From Campylobacteraceae bacterium (GTDB lineage Bacteria; Campylobacterota; Campylobacteria; Campylobacterales; Sulfurovaceae): a DNA stretch of 53,150 nucleotides. A model generated the notes under the pieces. That model had not been told where the DNA came from. It searched no databases and was given only the letters and a program-made list of their open reading frames with translations. The stretch is taken from assembly GCA_027065385.1 (NCBI GenBank), contig JAMOOP010000043.1, forward strand, positions 1 to 53,150. The letters run 5' to 3'. The position numbers and the translations under genes were made by a program. Positions 44,001 to 50,664 of the stretch are shown one piece after another (the first letter of the stretch is position 1; the number at the start of each line of letters is the position of its first letter).

Positions 44001-44578
44001 AAGAGTTACTTCTTTTTGATGAGAGTGAGGGGTGGAATGTAGATAGTAATGCTAGTAGAGAGAGATTTGATGAGGTAAAAGATAGAGTCAAAGTTAAATT
44101 TAGCTTTCCAAGACAAACAAGAAAACCTCATCGTGCATTAAGTGACTTCTTCAGACATAATAGACACGATGTTATAGCCTTAACCTGTGTTAGTGCAGGA
44201 GAAAAATTTTCAGCCTATGAAAAAGAGCTATATAATGCAGGAGAGTATTTAGAGTATAATATGGTTCATGGCTTTTCAGTTGAGTTGGCAGAGGCTTTAG
44301 CAGAGGTAGCACATAAACAGATTAGATTAGATTTAAATATAGCAAGAGAGGACGAAGGACATACACTAAGAGATGTGAGAATGAACCGTTATCACGGAGC
44401 TAGATACTCGTTTGGTTATCCTGCATGTCCTGATTTAGAGCAGAGTCGTGAACTATTTGATATGTTAAAACCTGAAGAATTTGGTATAGTTTTAAGTGAG
44501 ACTTTTCAAATTCACCCAGAACAGAGTACATCAGCACTTGTAGTTCACCACCCTAAGGCTACTTATTATGCCATTTAG
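41072..44578 (+). CDS. metH: Cobalamin-dependent methionine synthase
   Basis: It moves a methyl group from methyltetrahydrofolate to homocysteine. The 1168-residue protein has all four modules. The homocysteine domain has VIDGATGTQ near 17 and zinc cysteines in GFNC and GGCCGTTP. The pterin domain has LLIGERSNATGS near 343. The cobalamin domain has GDVHDVGKN, His732 being the lower Co ligand. The SAM activation domain ends with RYSFGYPACPDLE near 1112. The start is TTG at 41072 with AAAGGA 11 bases upstream; no ATG gives a proper N-terminus. Growth would need B12. Confidence 0.95.
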   Translation: MNNRDKIKKILESRILVIDGATGTQIQNLDIPKEAWLDESGEEQEGCNELLNATAPHLMQEVHNGYAKAGADLIKTNTFGTMPWVLDEYGMGDRAYELSKKGAEIVKEICNRYSTPTKPRFVLGSIGPGTKLPSLGHIHYDEMFQGYTTTALGLIDGGCDVFLLETCQDPLQIKSAIHACEEANRERGTDIPIMVSVTIELSGSMLIGTDATTIVTILEPFNILSLGFNCGTGPDQVKKHLKTLSELCSIPISVHANAGLPQNRGGYTYYPMGPDEFTNKQLEFTKFDGVSFLGGCCGTTPQHIYALQKAVKDIKPKTPKGKIEPSIASLFNTTELFQKPAPLLIGERSNATGSKAFRELILASDYEGTLTVGQAQVRDGAHCLDVNVEFAGRDGARDMRAVMEMYNQKIPLPLMPDATRVNTMEEGLKCIGGKPIINSVNLEDGEEKLDAICKLAKKYGTALVCLTIDEKGMAKTTEDKLRIAERIYDLAVNRHKINPRDLIFDMLTFTVGSGDEEYRDAGIQTVEAIRELHKRHPEVGSTLGLSNISFGLSMNARKFLNSVFLHHCLEAGMTSVIINVKHIVPLSKMDKEDIDICEKLLFNPNDQSLFKFIEHFSDKSVEDDQTDEEYEALSTKEKIAKLLLDGDKERMIPLVEKARSEINPDTIVNEILIDAMKVVGELFGSGQMQLPFVLQSAETMKATVDYLNPYLTKQEKETDTTLVIGTVKGDVHDVGKNLVDIILSNNGFKVINVGIKTDLQEYLDVMKESNIQAIGMSGLLVKSTAVMRDNLEVMAEMGITIPVLLGGAALTRSFVDDFCRPIYKGAIFYCRDAFDGVIAMSRIEKYNEDPSVGLDTRLAGDMKEREKVVKKKVIIPPFEEIKMPESVDIPTPPFWGRRVMQKDDLDLDMVFSWVNKRTVIKMHWGYKSKGMSKEEYQKLLDTKVYPTYERLKKEFIEKELFKPTIIYGYYPCRSNDQELLLFDESEGWNVDSNASRERFDEVKDRVKVKFSFPRQTRKPHRALSDFFRHNRHDVIALTCVSAGEKFSAYEKELYNAGEYLEYNMVHGFSVELAEALAEVAHKQIRLDLNIAREDEGHTLRDVRMNRYHGARYSFGYPACPDLEQSRELFDMLKPEEFGIVLSETFQIHPEQSTSALVVHHPKATYYAI

Positions 44579-44617
44579 TTTTTAAGTTAATTATACCTCT
44601 ATGCTAAGGTGTTAATT

Positions 44618-44695
44618 TCATCTTTATTATTTTAAGCAAGTTATTGTAATGTGGAGGGGGAGGAGATGTTGTGAAGTATTAAATAATAAAGATGA
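44618..44695. repeat. 15-bp inverted repeat with purine-rich centre
   Basis: TCATCTTTATTATTT (44618-44632) and AAATAATAAAGATGA (44681-44695) are perfect inverse copies 48 bp apart. The centre holds GTGGAGGGGGAGGAGATG, which is unusually G-rich here. It lies in the 323-bp gap after metH (44579-44901), where I see no gene. It could be a terminator, a small RNA or a mini mobile element. Confidence 0.55.
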
Positions 44696-44766
44696 TATGT
44701 AATTATATAGTTAAAGTGTTAGCAAAGTATTAGCAAATTATATTTTCATAACTTTTACTTCTCTAT

Positions 44767-44830
44767 ATCAGATAATACACAATCAATAACTAATTAAAAT
44801 CAGATAATACACAATCAATAACTAATTAAA
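44767..44830. repeat. Perfect 32-bp tandem duplication
   Basis: The unit ATCAGATAATACACAATCAA plus 12 more bases occurs twice without mismatch, at 44767-44798 and 44799-44830, ending about 70 bp before the ClC remnant. Identity between copies implies a recent event. Confidence 0.9.
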
Positions 44831-44901
44831 AAAAATAATAACCTAAAGGTATTCTTATAATTTTATATTTGTTATAATTAAATAAAAAATAGGGTACTAG
44901 T

Positions 44902-45306
44902 ATGCTTGGAAAATTGATTATAGCTTCACTATTAACGGGGATTATTAGTGGATTTTTTATCACTTTTTATGAGCTACTAATAACTTTATATGCAAATGCA
45001 GTAGGAGGGATATTTTTACCTCTTATGAGTATAGGTGCATTAATAGGTTATGGGTTTGGTGAGTTGATAATACAATTTAACTATTTTCCAACATTAGAAC
45101 CTTTCTATTTTGCGGCCGTTGGAGCTTCTGTATTTATGGGTGTTATTATGAAACTACCTCTTACTGCTGTTGTACTATCTATTGAGACAACTTTTGACTA
45201 TAATGTCGTTATTGCTACAGGCATTAGTGTTGTTTTAGTTAGTTACTTTTCTAATTTATATTTTAATATTAGAAAAAGATATATAACTAGAGCAGATAAA
45301 ATTTAA
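44902..45306 (+). pseudogene. ClC chloride-channel remnant with internal deletion
   Basis: The frame is intact (134 codons) but has only pieces of a ~400-residue ClC protein. The first ~30 residues look like its opening helix (LGKLIIASLLTGIISGFF). They are followed at once by the late selectivity segment VGGIFLPLMSIGALIGYGFGE and the C-terminal half with GVIMKLPLTAVVLSIETT. The GSGIP and GREGP filter segments and about ten helices are missing, consistent with an in-frame internal deletion. Neither pore nor dimer interface could form fully, so I call it a pseudogene, although a short peptide may be made. Confidence 0.6.
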
Positions 45307-45320
45307 AATAGGACTAATAA

Positions 45321-45886
45321 ATGATAATTTTTATTCACGGTTTTGGAAGTTCAGGAAAAGGTGGCAAGGCAGAGTTATTTAGAAGATATTTTAAAGAGAA
45401 AAATATCCCTTTTATAGCCCCATCACTATCTTATGTTCCAGAACTAGCAATCTCTACATTAGAGGAGTTAATAGACTCTTATACTAATGTATCGTTAATA
45501 GGTTCATCTTTAGGAGGTTTCTACTCAATATATCTATCAAATAGATATAATCTAAAAGCTGTTTTAATAAATCCTGCAGTTAAATCAGAAAAAACACTTA
45601 AAAGACATATAAAACAGAAAGGGTATTCTATTAATTATTATGATGAAAGTTCTTTTGAGTGGAGAGAGTCACATTTAGAGATGTTAAAAAGATATATAGT
45701 AGATAAACCAAATGAAAAAAATATATTTCTTTTATTGCAAAAAGGTGATAAGGTGATGAGGTCTTAGATTATAAAGATGCTTTAAAAAAGTTACCAAATG
45801 CAAAAAAGATAGTGGAAAATGGGGGAAACCATAGTTTTAGTGGAATTGAGAGATATTTTGATGAGATTAGAGAGTTTTTAGCGTAA
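45321..45886 (+). pseudogene. YqiA-type alpha/beta hydrolase, frameshifted by 8-bp duplication
   Basis: The first 142 codons encode a small esterase: IFIHGFGSSGKGGKAELF at the start and the nucleophile elbow GSSLGG near residue 64. The intact frame stops at 45767. Removing one copy of the AAGGTGAT duplication at 45742-45757 restores a continuous frame to 45886, continuing QKGDEVLDYKDALKKLP and ENGGNHSFSGIERYF. These supply the missing catalytic Asp (GDEVLDY) and His (GNHSF). The product as it stands has only the Ser of the triad and is surely inactive. Substrates of this family are short acyl esters; the biological role is unknown. Confidence 0.8.
45742..45757 (+). repeat. 8-bp tandem duplication that breaks the hydrolase
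   Basis: AAGGTGAT occurs twice head to tail. Loss of one unit would restore the reading frame, so the change is reversible in principle. Confidence 0.9.
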
Positions 45887-45892
45887 AATATT

Positions 45893-47032
45893 GTGAATTC
45901 TTTTTACTTTTTAATAAAACAGATAGAACTTATAAATTATAAGTACAAAAAGATAAATGAGATTAATGTAGATAAATTTAATATATTTTCTATTTTAAGA
46001 GATGAAAGAGATGAGGTTAATTTACACTCCAAATTTATCTATGAGCTTCTAAATCCTAAAGGTTCACATAATCAAGGTGATATTTTTTTAAAACTTTTTT
46101 TGGAAAAAATAGTATCTATCAATAATATGGAAACTTTTAAGGTATATAGAGAAAAATATAATATAGATATACTGATTTTATCTAAAAATAGAGCAATTAT
46201 AATAGAAAATAAGATAGATACAAAAGACCACTCAAATCAGCTTAGTAGATATATAGATATTATAAAAGGTATAGGTTATAAAAATATTTCAACTATATAT
46301 TTAACACTTAATGGAGAAGAACCAAATGAGTCTATAAACGATATTATCTGTTTATCTTACTATAAAGATATTAAGAAATGGATAGTAAAATCTATTGAAA
46401 AAGTGGCACAAAAACCTACGCTAAGGGAGACACTTATTCAATATCTAAATCTTATTAATAAAATAACATATCAAATAGATAATAGAGGATTTATAATGGA
46501 AGTTAAAGAATTACTTTTAGAAAAAGATAATCTAAAAACTATTTTAAATATAGAAGATGCAATTATCGAGGCGAAAATAGAAACGCAACTTATATTTTGG
46601 AATACTCTTTTAGAAAAATTACAAAATAAATATCAATTCAATTTTTATAGTATATATGGTGATAGTAGTATATATAGCAGTGTTCGTAAATATTATACTA
46701 AGAAAAAGAACAGAAAAGATTATGGTTTTGAATATAAAGTTGATATAAATCTATATTTTTTTATTGAGATAAAAGATAATATCTATTATGGATTTTACTT
46801 TAAAGAAGAGGATAATATAGAAAAAAAACAGTTAGATGCTTTAGATACCATAAATATTAATTGGCAAGATAAATATTGGAAATATCCAAATAAAAAATTG
46901 GATTTTGAAGACTTTAATAATGAAAATATTTTAGACCTACTAGATAAAGCTCAAAGAAAGATAGATGTGGATAAAATTTTAGATGAAATTATATTTTTAA
47001 TAGAAAATTATAAGAAAGGATTAAAAAAATGA
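45893..47032 (+). CDS. PD-(D/E)XK-superfamily nuclease-like protein
   Basis: The product has 379 residues. VNLHSKFIYELLNPKGSH near residue 43 and DILILSKNRAIIIENKIDTK near 93 form the nuclease core: catalytic Asp in DILIL and E-N-K as the (D/E)-x-K pair, followed by HSNQLSRYIDII with the usual Gln. This layout is that of the PD-(D/E)XK family found in defence islands and mobile regions. The C-terminal 200 residues are helical and charged, with IYYGFYFKEED-type strands, and have no motif I know. The start is GTG at 45893, 7 bp after the decayed hydrolase. It overlaps the next gene by 4 bp. Confidence 0.78.
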   Translation: MNSFYFLIKQIELINYKYKKINEINVDKFNIFSILRDERDEVNLHSKFIYELLNPKGSHNQGDIFLKLFLEKIVSINNMETFKVYREKYNIDILILSKNRAIIIENKIDTKDHSNQLSRYIDIIKGIGYKNISTIYLTLNGEEPNESINDIICLSYYKDIKKWIVKSIEKVAQKPTLRETLIQYLNLINKITYQIDNRGFIMEVKELLLEKDNLKTILNIEDAIIEAKIETQLIFWNTLLEKLQNKYQFNFYSIYGDSSIYSSVRKYYTKKKNRKDYGFEYKVDINLYFFIEIKDNIYYGFYFKEEDNIEKKQLDALDTININWQDKYWKYPNKKLDFEDFNNENILDLLDKAQRKIDVDKILDEIIFLIENYKKGLKK

Positions 47033-47343
47033 TTACTAAACTATCTTTTACTGTATTATTAAGTTCTATATCTCTCTTAGCTATGCCAATATCACAAGTT
47101 CAAACAGCAGATAAAAAAGTTTTGGGTTGTATAAAAGGTATTGGTGAAAAAAGATTAAATAATATTTTGATATACAGAAAAGAGCATAAACTTGAAAATA
47201 AGAGTGATTTATTAAATATATCAGGAATAGGAAAAGGCATTTTAAAAAATATTGAACAAGATATTAAAAAGAAAAGCTGTTTAGTAGATAAACAGAATTC
47301 ATTACCAAAAAAAGAGAATAAAAAGGCTATTGGGGCTAAATGA
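47029..47343 (+). CDS. Secreted helix-hairpin-helix protein, ComEA-like
   Basis: The product has 104 residues. Residues 1-18 (ITKLSFTVLLSSISLLA) form a signal peptide. Two helix-hairpin-helix units follow: VLGCIKGIGEKRLNNILIYR and LLNISGIGKGILKNIEQD, both with G-I-G hairpins that bind DNA backbone. The Lys-rich tail fits DNA binding. Similar periplasmic proteins (ComEA) pull in DNA during natural transformation. The ATGA overlap with the nuclease gene suggests a joint role in DNA handling; this is inference. The tail ends with KKENKKAIGAK. Confidence 0.72.
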   Translation: MITKLSFTVLLSSISLLAMPISQVQTADKKVLGCIKGIGEKRLNNILIYRKEHKLENKSDLLNISGIGKGILKNIEQDIKKKSCLVDKQNSLPKKENKKAIGAK

Positions 47344-47411
47344 AATTCTCATTTATATACTTCATTATAAATTTCCATTATTAAAGAAGCCACAACATAG
47401 TAAGCAAATAG

Positions 47412-47417
47412 TATAAT
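47412..47417 (+). promoter_or_regulatory. -10 box of the PP2C-kinase-SEDS operon
   Basis: TATAAT lies 36 bp before the PP2C start in the 97-bp gap after the HhH gene. No promoter-like sequence separates the three genes that follow. Confidence 0.45.
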
Positions 47418-47452
47418 TTCACAATTAATATATTATAATATTGAGTGGAATA

Positions 47453-48784
47453 GTGAATATAATAGAAGATATAAAAAAATACCTAAAGAGTTGGATTGAA
47501 AATGGTACTCCGACTACCAAATTTAAAGATATAAATTTTGATAATAAAATTAATGTAGCTAGAAAAATAGTTAAACTCTCTTATAAAGATAAAATTATAG
47601 ATGAGATATATAACTCTTTTAATAATCAGACTATAGTCTATATTTTAGGGCTGTATATGTATAACTCTTTAACCTTTAAAAAATATAATTTTAGTTTAGA
47701 TGATAGAGAGGTAAAAGAGCCAAGAGTTTATCAGTTTCTAAATATGGTTTTACAAGAAGAGAGAGAAAAAAGAGAGAGTGACCCTAAAATACTTCTATCT
47801 ATCTTTGATTTTGACCCAAGAGATATTATAGAAGAGAGTATTGAAAATAGTAATTATAGAGTAGAGCTTTTTTCAACTTTAGGTCTGACTCGTCTTACCA
47901 ATCAAGACTATTTAGGTTTTGTAGAGTTAGATAACGCTTTAGCTTTAATCGTAGCAGACGGTGTTGGTGGTGGTGAGAGTGGTGAGATTGCTAGTAAAAT
48001 AGCTATTGATTTTACTATTAGTAGTATTAAAAATTCTCTCTCTTCTCATACTTCAAATAGTAAATCTATTCAAAATTTTTTAAAAGATACAATTTTCCTA
48101 TCAAATCAAAAGATATTAGAGTATGCTAATAGTCATGATATTTCTATGATGGGGACTACTCTTAGTATAGCTTTAATTATAGATAAAATAAATTTATATA
48201 TTGCACATATTGGAGATAGTAGAATATATGAGTTAGATAGTAGTTTAAAAGTTGGACAGATTACACAAGACCACTCTGTAGTAGAGGTGCTATTTAGGTC
48301 AAATAAAATAACACAAGAGCAGAAAAGTGCCTATAAAAAAAATATTTTAGCTTTTGTTTTGGGAAAACGAAATCTAAAAAAAGATAATATCTTTGTTCAA
48401 CAATCTATTCTTTATGATAATAGTAAACTTCTTTTATGTAGTGATGGTTTTTGGGAAAAGATAAAAATTACTAAAGAGACATTTAATAAACCTTTTAATG
48501 ATTTAAAAGATGAGATATATAGTAGTGTCCCAACTGATAATGTAACTGTTATTAGATATTTTCCAAAAGTATCTAAAGTTGATATTAAAGATAATATATA
48601 TGAAGATTATGAAGAAGAGATAGATAATCATAAAGTAGAAAAAAAGATAAAATATAGAACAAATAGAAAAATTAGTAAAGGTGATATTATAGCAAATAGA
48701 TTAACCTATTTAAGAAATATGTTAATATTTGTTGTTATAATCTCATCTATAACTTTTTTTATTTTAAATTTTTTTACTTCATAA
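47453..48784 (+). CDS. PP2C-family Ser/Thr protein phosphatase with C-terminal membrane anchor
   Basis: The product is a 443-residue metal-dependent phosphatase. Residues 1-135 are a helical N-terminal domain without motif. The PP2C domain (about 138-370) shows LIVADGVGGGESG (Asp169), GTTLSIALI, IAHIGDSRIYEL (Asp255), LLLCSDGFWEKI (Asp331) and DNVTVI (Asp362), so all metal-binding acids are present. One membrane helix (LIFVVIISSITFFILNFF) ends the protein, placing the enzyme on the cytoplasmic face. A TTG at 47441 is possible, but GTG 47453 has GAGTGGA just before it and is preferred. It should reverse the kinase encoded 23 bp downstream. Confidence 0.88.
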   Translation: MNIIEDIKKYLKSWIENGTPTTKFKDINFDNKINVARKIVKLSYKDKIIDEIYNSFNNQTIVYILGLYMYNSLTFKKYNFSLDDREVKEPRVYQFLNMVLQEEREKRESDPKILLSIFDFDPRDIIEESIENSNYRVELFSTLGLTRLTNQDYLGFVELDNALALIVADGVGGGESGEIASKIAIDFTISSIKNSLSSHTSNSKSIQNFLKDTIFLSNQKILEYANSHDISMMGTTLSIALIIDKINLYIAHIGDSRIYELDSSLKVGQITQDHSVVEVLFRSNKITQEQKSAYKKNILAFVLGKRNLKKDNIFVQQSILYDNSKLLLCSDGFWEKIKITKETFNKPFNDLKDEIYSSVPTDNVTVIRYFPKVSKVDIKDNIYEDYEEEIDNHKVEKKIKYRTNRKISKGDIIANRLTYLRNMLIFVVIISSITFFILNFFTS

Positions 48785-48807
48785 AATATAGAGGAGGTGA
48801 GTAATTA

Positions 48808-50649
48808 ATGGTACCACAAAGCAATGAACATTTAGCTATAGGTTATAAAATAGGTGGGCATTACGAGATAACAAAAGTCCTAGGTCAAGGTGGCTTTGGA
48901 ATTGTATATTTAGTTAAAGATATACATAGATTAGATGCCTATTTTGTTATAAAAGAGCTGTTTTCAAGAGATTTCTCTTTTAGACATAGAGATGGAAAAA
49001 CGGTATATAACAAAGCCCAAGCTAAACAAATTTTTAAGAAAATAAAAGAGGATATTATATCTGAAGTTAATATATTAAGAAGAATTAGAAATAAAAATAT
49101 AGTTGAAGCTTATGGATATTTTGAAGAGAATAATACTCTCTACTCTGTTATGGAGTTTATTGATGGTGTTGATTTAGATAAGTATCTAAAAAAAGTTCCA
49201 CCATATACAGAAGATGAGGCAAAAGATTTACTTCTACAGATAATAAATGGAATAAAAGAGATACATGCACTGAATATTTTACATAGAGATATGAAACCAT
49301 CTAATATTATGAGAACTAAAGATGGTGTATATAAGATTATAGATTTTACAACCAATAGAACCTATGTAGATAATCAGATAACAACTGTAACAGCATTTCA
49401 AAGTCCTATCTATACACCACCTGAACTTAGTGGAAATAAAAGAGCTGTTATTGGTAAGTTTAGTGATATTTACTCTATTGGTATGACAATATGTAGAGTT
49501 TTAGCAGAAGATGAAGAGACTCTACCTAATATTACAGATAGACTTATTGACGATAGTGAATTTCAAGCTACTATAGATAATTTAAATATTAGTAGTGATT
49601 TTAAAGCAATTCTTATAAAAATGACAGAAATTGATGCAGAGGATAGATTTCAAGATTTAGAGGATATTGAAAAAGTTTTACATACCCCTTTTGATATAAG
49701 AATAGATGTAGATAATGAAAAAGAGTCCCATAAAATAGAAGAAGATAGACCTCCTAGAAAAAAGAAGAAAAAAAGAGAAGAGAAAGAAGAAGACAGTACA
49801 AAGTCTTGGTTTACAACTATAGCTATGCTTTTAGCAGTTGTATTTATAGCGTTAGGTGGATATGCTTATAAAATAATACAAGATGATAAAAAAGATGCAA
49901 AAATAGAGAAAAAAGATGAGGTCTCATCTTCAACTTATACTCCAAAACATTTACCAATATCTAAAGAGGAAGATAAAGAGGTACAAGAAGATGAGATTAA
50001 AAAAGAGATTAAACCACTTGAGATACCTGAAATAGAAGAGACCCCAACTCCCATACCTTCAAGTTTAGTTGAAGATGATGATGAAGAGATAATAGATGAG
50101 GGAGATGATAGCATAGAGATAGTAGCCACTCCAAAACCTATTATAACTCCACCTCTTTTTACACCTCCTCCAACTTTTAGACCAACTCCTACCCCAACAC
50201 ACCATATATCATTAGGAACAATGGTACAAGCTGGTAGAGGTGCAGGAACTCCTGCTAATCAATCTGTATTTAATAGAAGTAGTGTTCAAAACTTCTTATT
50301 AAGATTTTTAGATGTATCTCAAAGAGGTTCAGTTGATAATCTTTTATCTTATTATAACTATCGTGTAGATAGATATTTTAGATTAAGAAATATAACTCAT
50401 AGAGAGATATATAGAGATAAAGTAAGATACAATAGAAAATGGGTTCATAGAGAGTTTAGACTTATATCTTTTGATATTTTATATAGATATAAAAAGGGTG
50501 GAGTTGAGTATTGTGATATTAGAAAAACTATAAGTTATAGAGTTGTATCAAGAGACTCTAAAATAGCACAAGGAACAAGTACTGTTAGAATGACACTAAA
50601 AAATAGTCCTAGTGGCTTTAAAGTTACATCAATTTATAGTATTAAATAA
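48808..50649 (+). CDS. Transmembrane Hanks-type Ser/Thr protein kinase
   Basis: The product has 613 residues. The kinase domain (about 19-290) has VLGQGGFGIVY (glycine loop 24-34), FVIKEL with Lys49, LHRDMKPSNIM with catalytic Asp161, and IIDFTTNR with Asp179, where the usual D-F-G is D-F-T. The activation segment ends YTPPEL instead of APE. A Lys/Glu-rich stretch leads to one membrane helix (about 334-356), then an acidic and Pro-rich linker (370-480) and a folded C-terminal domain (about 490-613; VQNFLLRFLDVSQRGSVDNL), predicted periplasmic and NTF2-like in pattern. There are no PASTA repeats. GAGGAGGTGAG gives strong translation from ATG 48808. Confidence 0.88.
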   Translation: MVPQSNEHLAIGYKIGGHYEITKVLGQGGFGIVYLVKDIHRLDAYFVIKELFSRDFSFRHRDGKTVYNKAQAKQIFKKIKEDIISEVNILRRIRNKNIVEAYGYFEENNTLYSVMEFIDGVDLDKYLKKVPPYTEDEAKDLLLQIINGIKEIHALNILHRDMKPSNIMRTKDGVYKIIDFTTNRTYVDNQITTVTAFQSPIYTPPELSGNKRAVIGKFSDIYSIGMTICRVLAEDEETLPNITDRLIDDSEFQATIDNLNISSDFKAILIKMTEIDAEDRFQDLEDIEKVLHTPFDIRIDVDNEKESHKIEEDRPPRKKKKKREEKEEDSTKSWFTTIAMLLAVVFIALGGYAYKIIQDDKKDAKIEKKDEVSSSTYTPKHLPISKEEDKEVQEDEIKKEIKPLEIPEIEETPTPIPSSLVEDDDEEIIDEGDDSIEIVATPKPIITPPLFTPPPTFRPTPTPTHHISLGTMVQAGRGAGTPANQSVFNRSSVQNFLLRFLDVSQRGSVDNLLSYYNYRVDRYFRLRNITHREIYRDKVRYNRKWVHREFRLISFDILYRYKKGGVEYCDIRKTISYRVVSRDSKIAQGTSTVRMTLKNSPSGFKVTSIYSIK

Positions 50650-50664
50650 GAGATTGGAGAAGAT

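Noticed and set aside
44767-44830. CRISPR array
   Set aside because: Two identical 32-bp units are directly adjacent without spacers, and no cas genes are present in the window.
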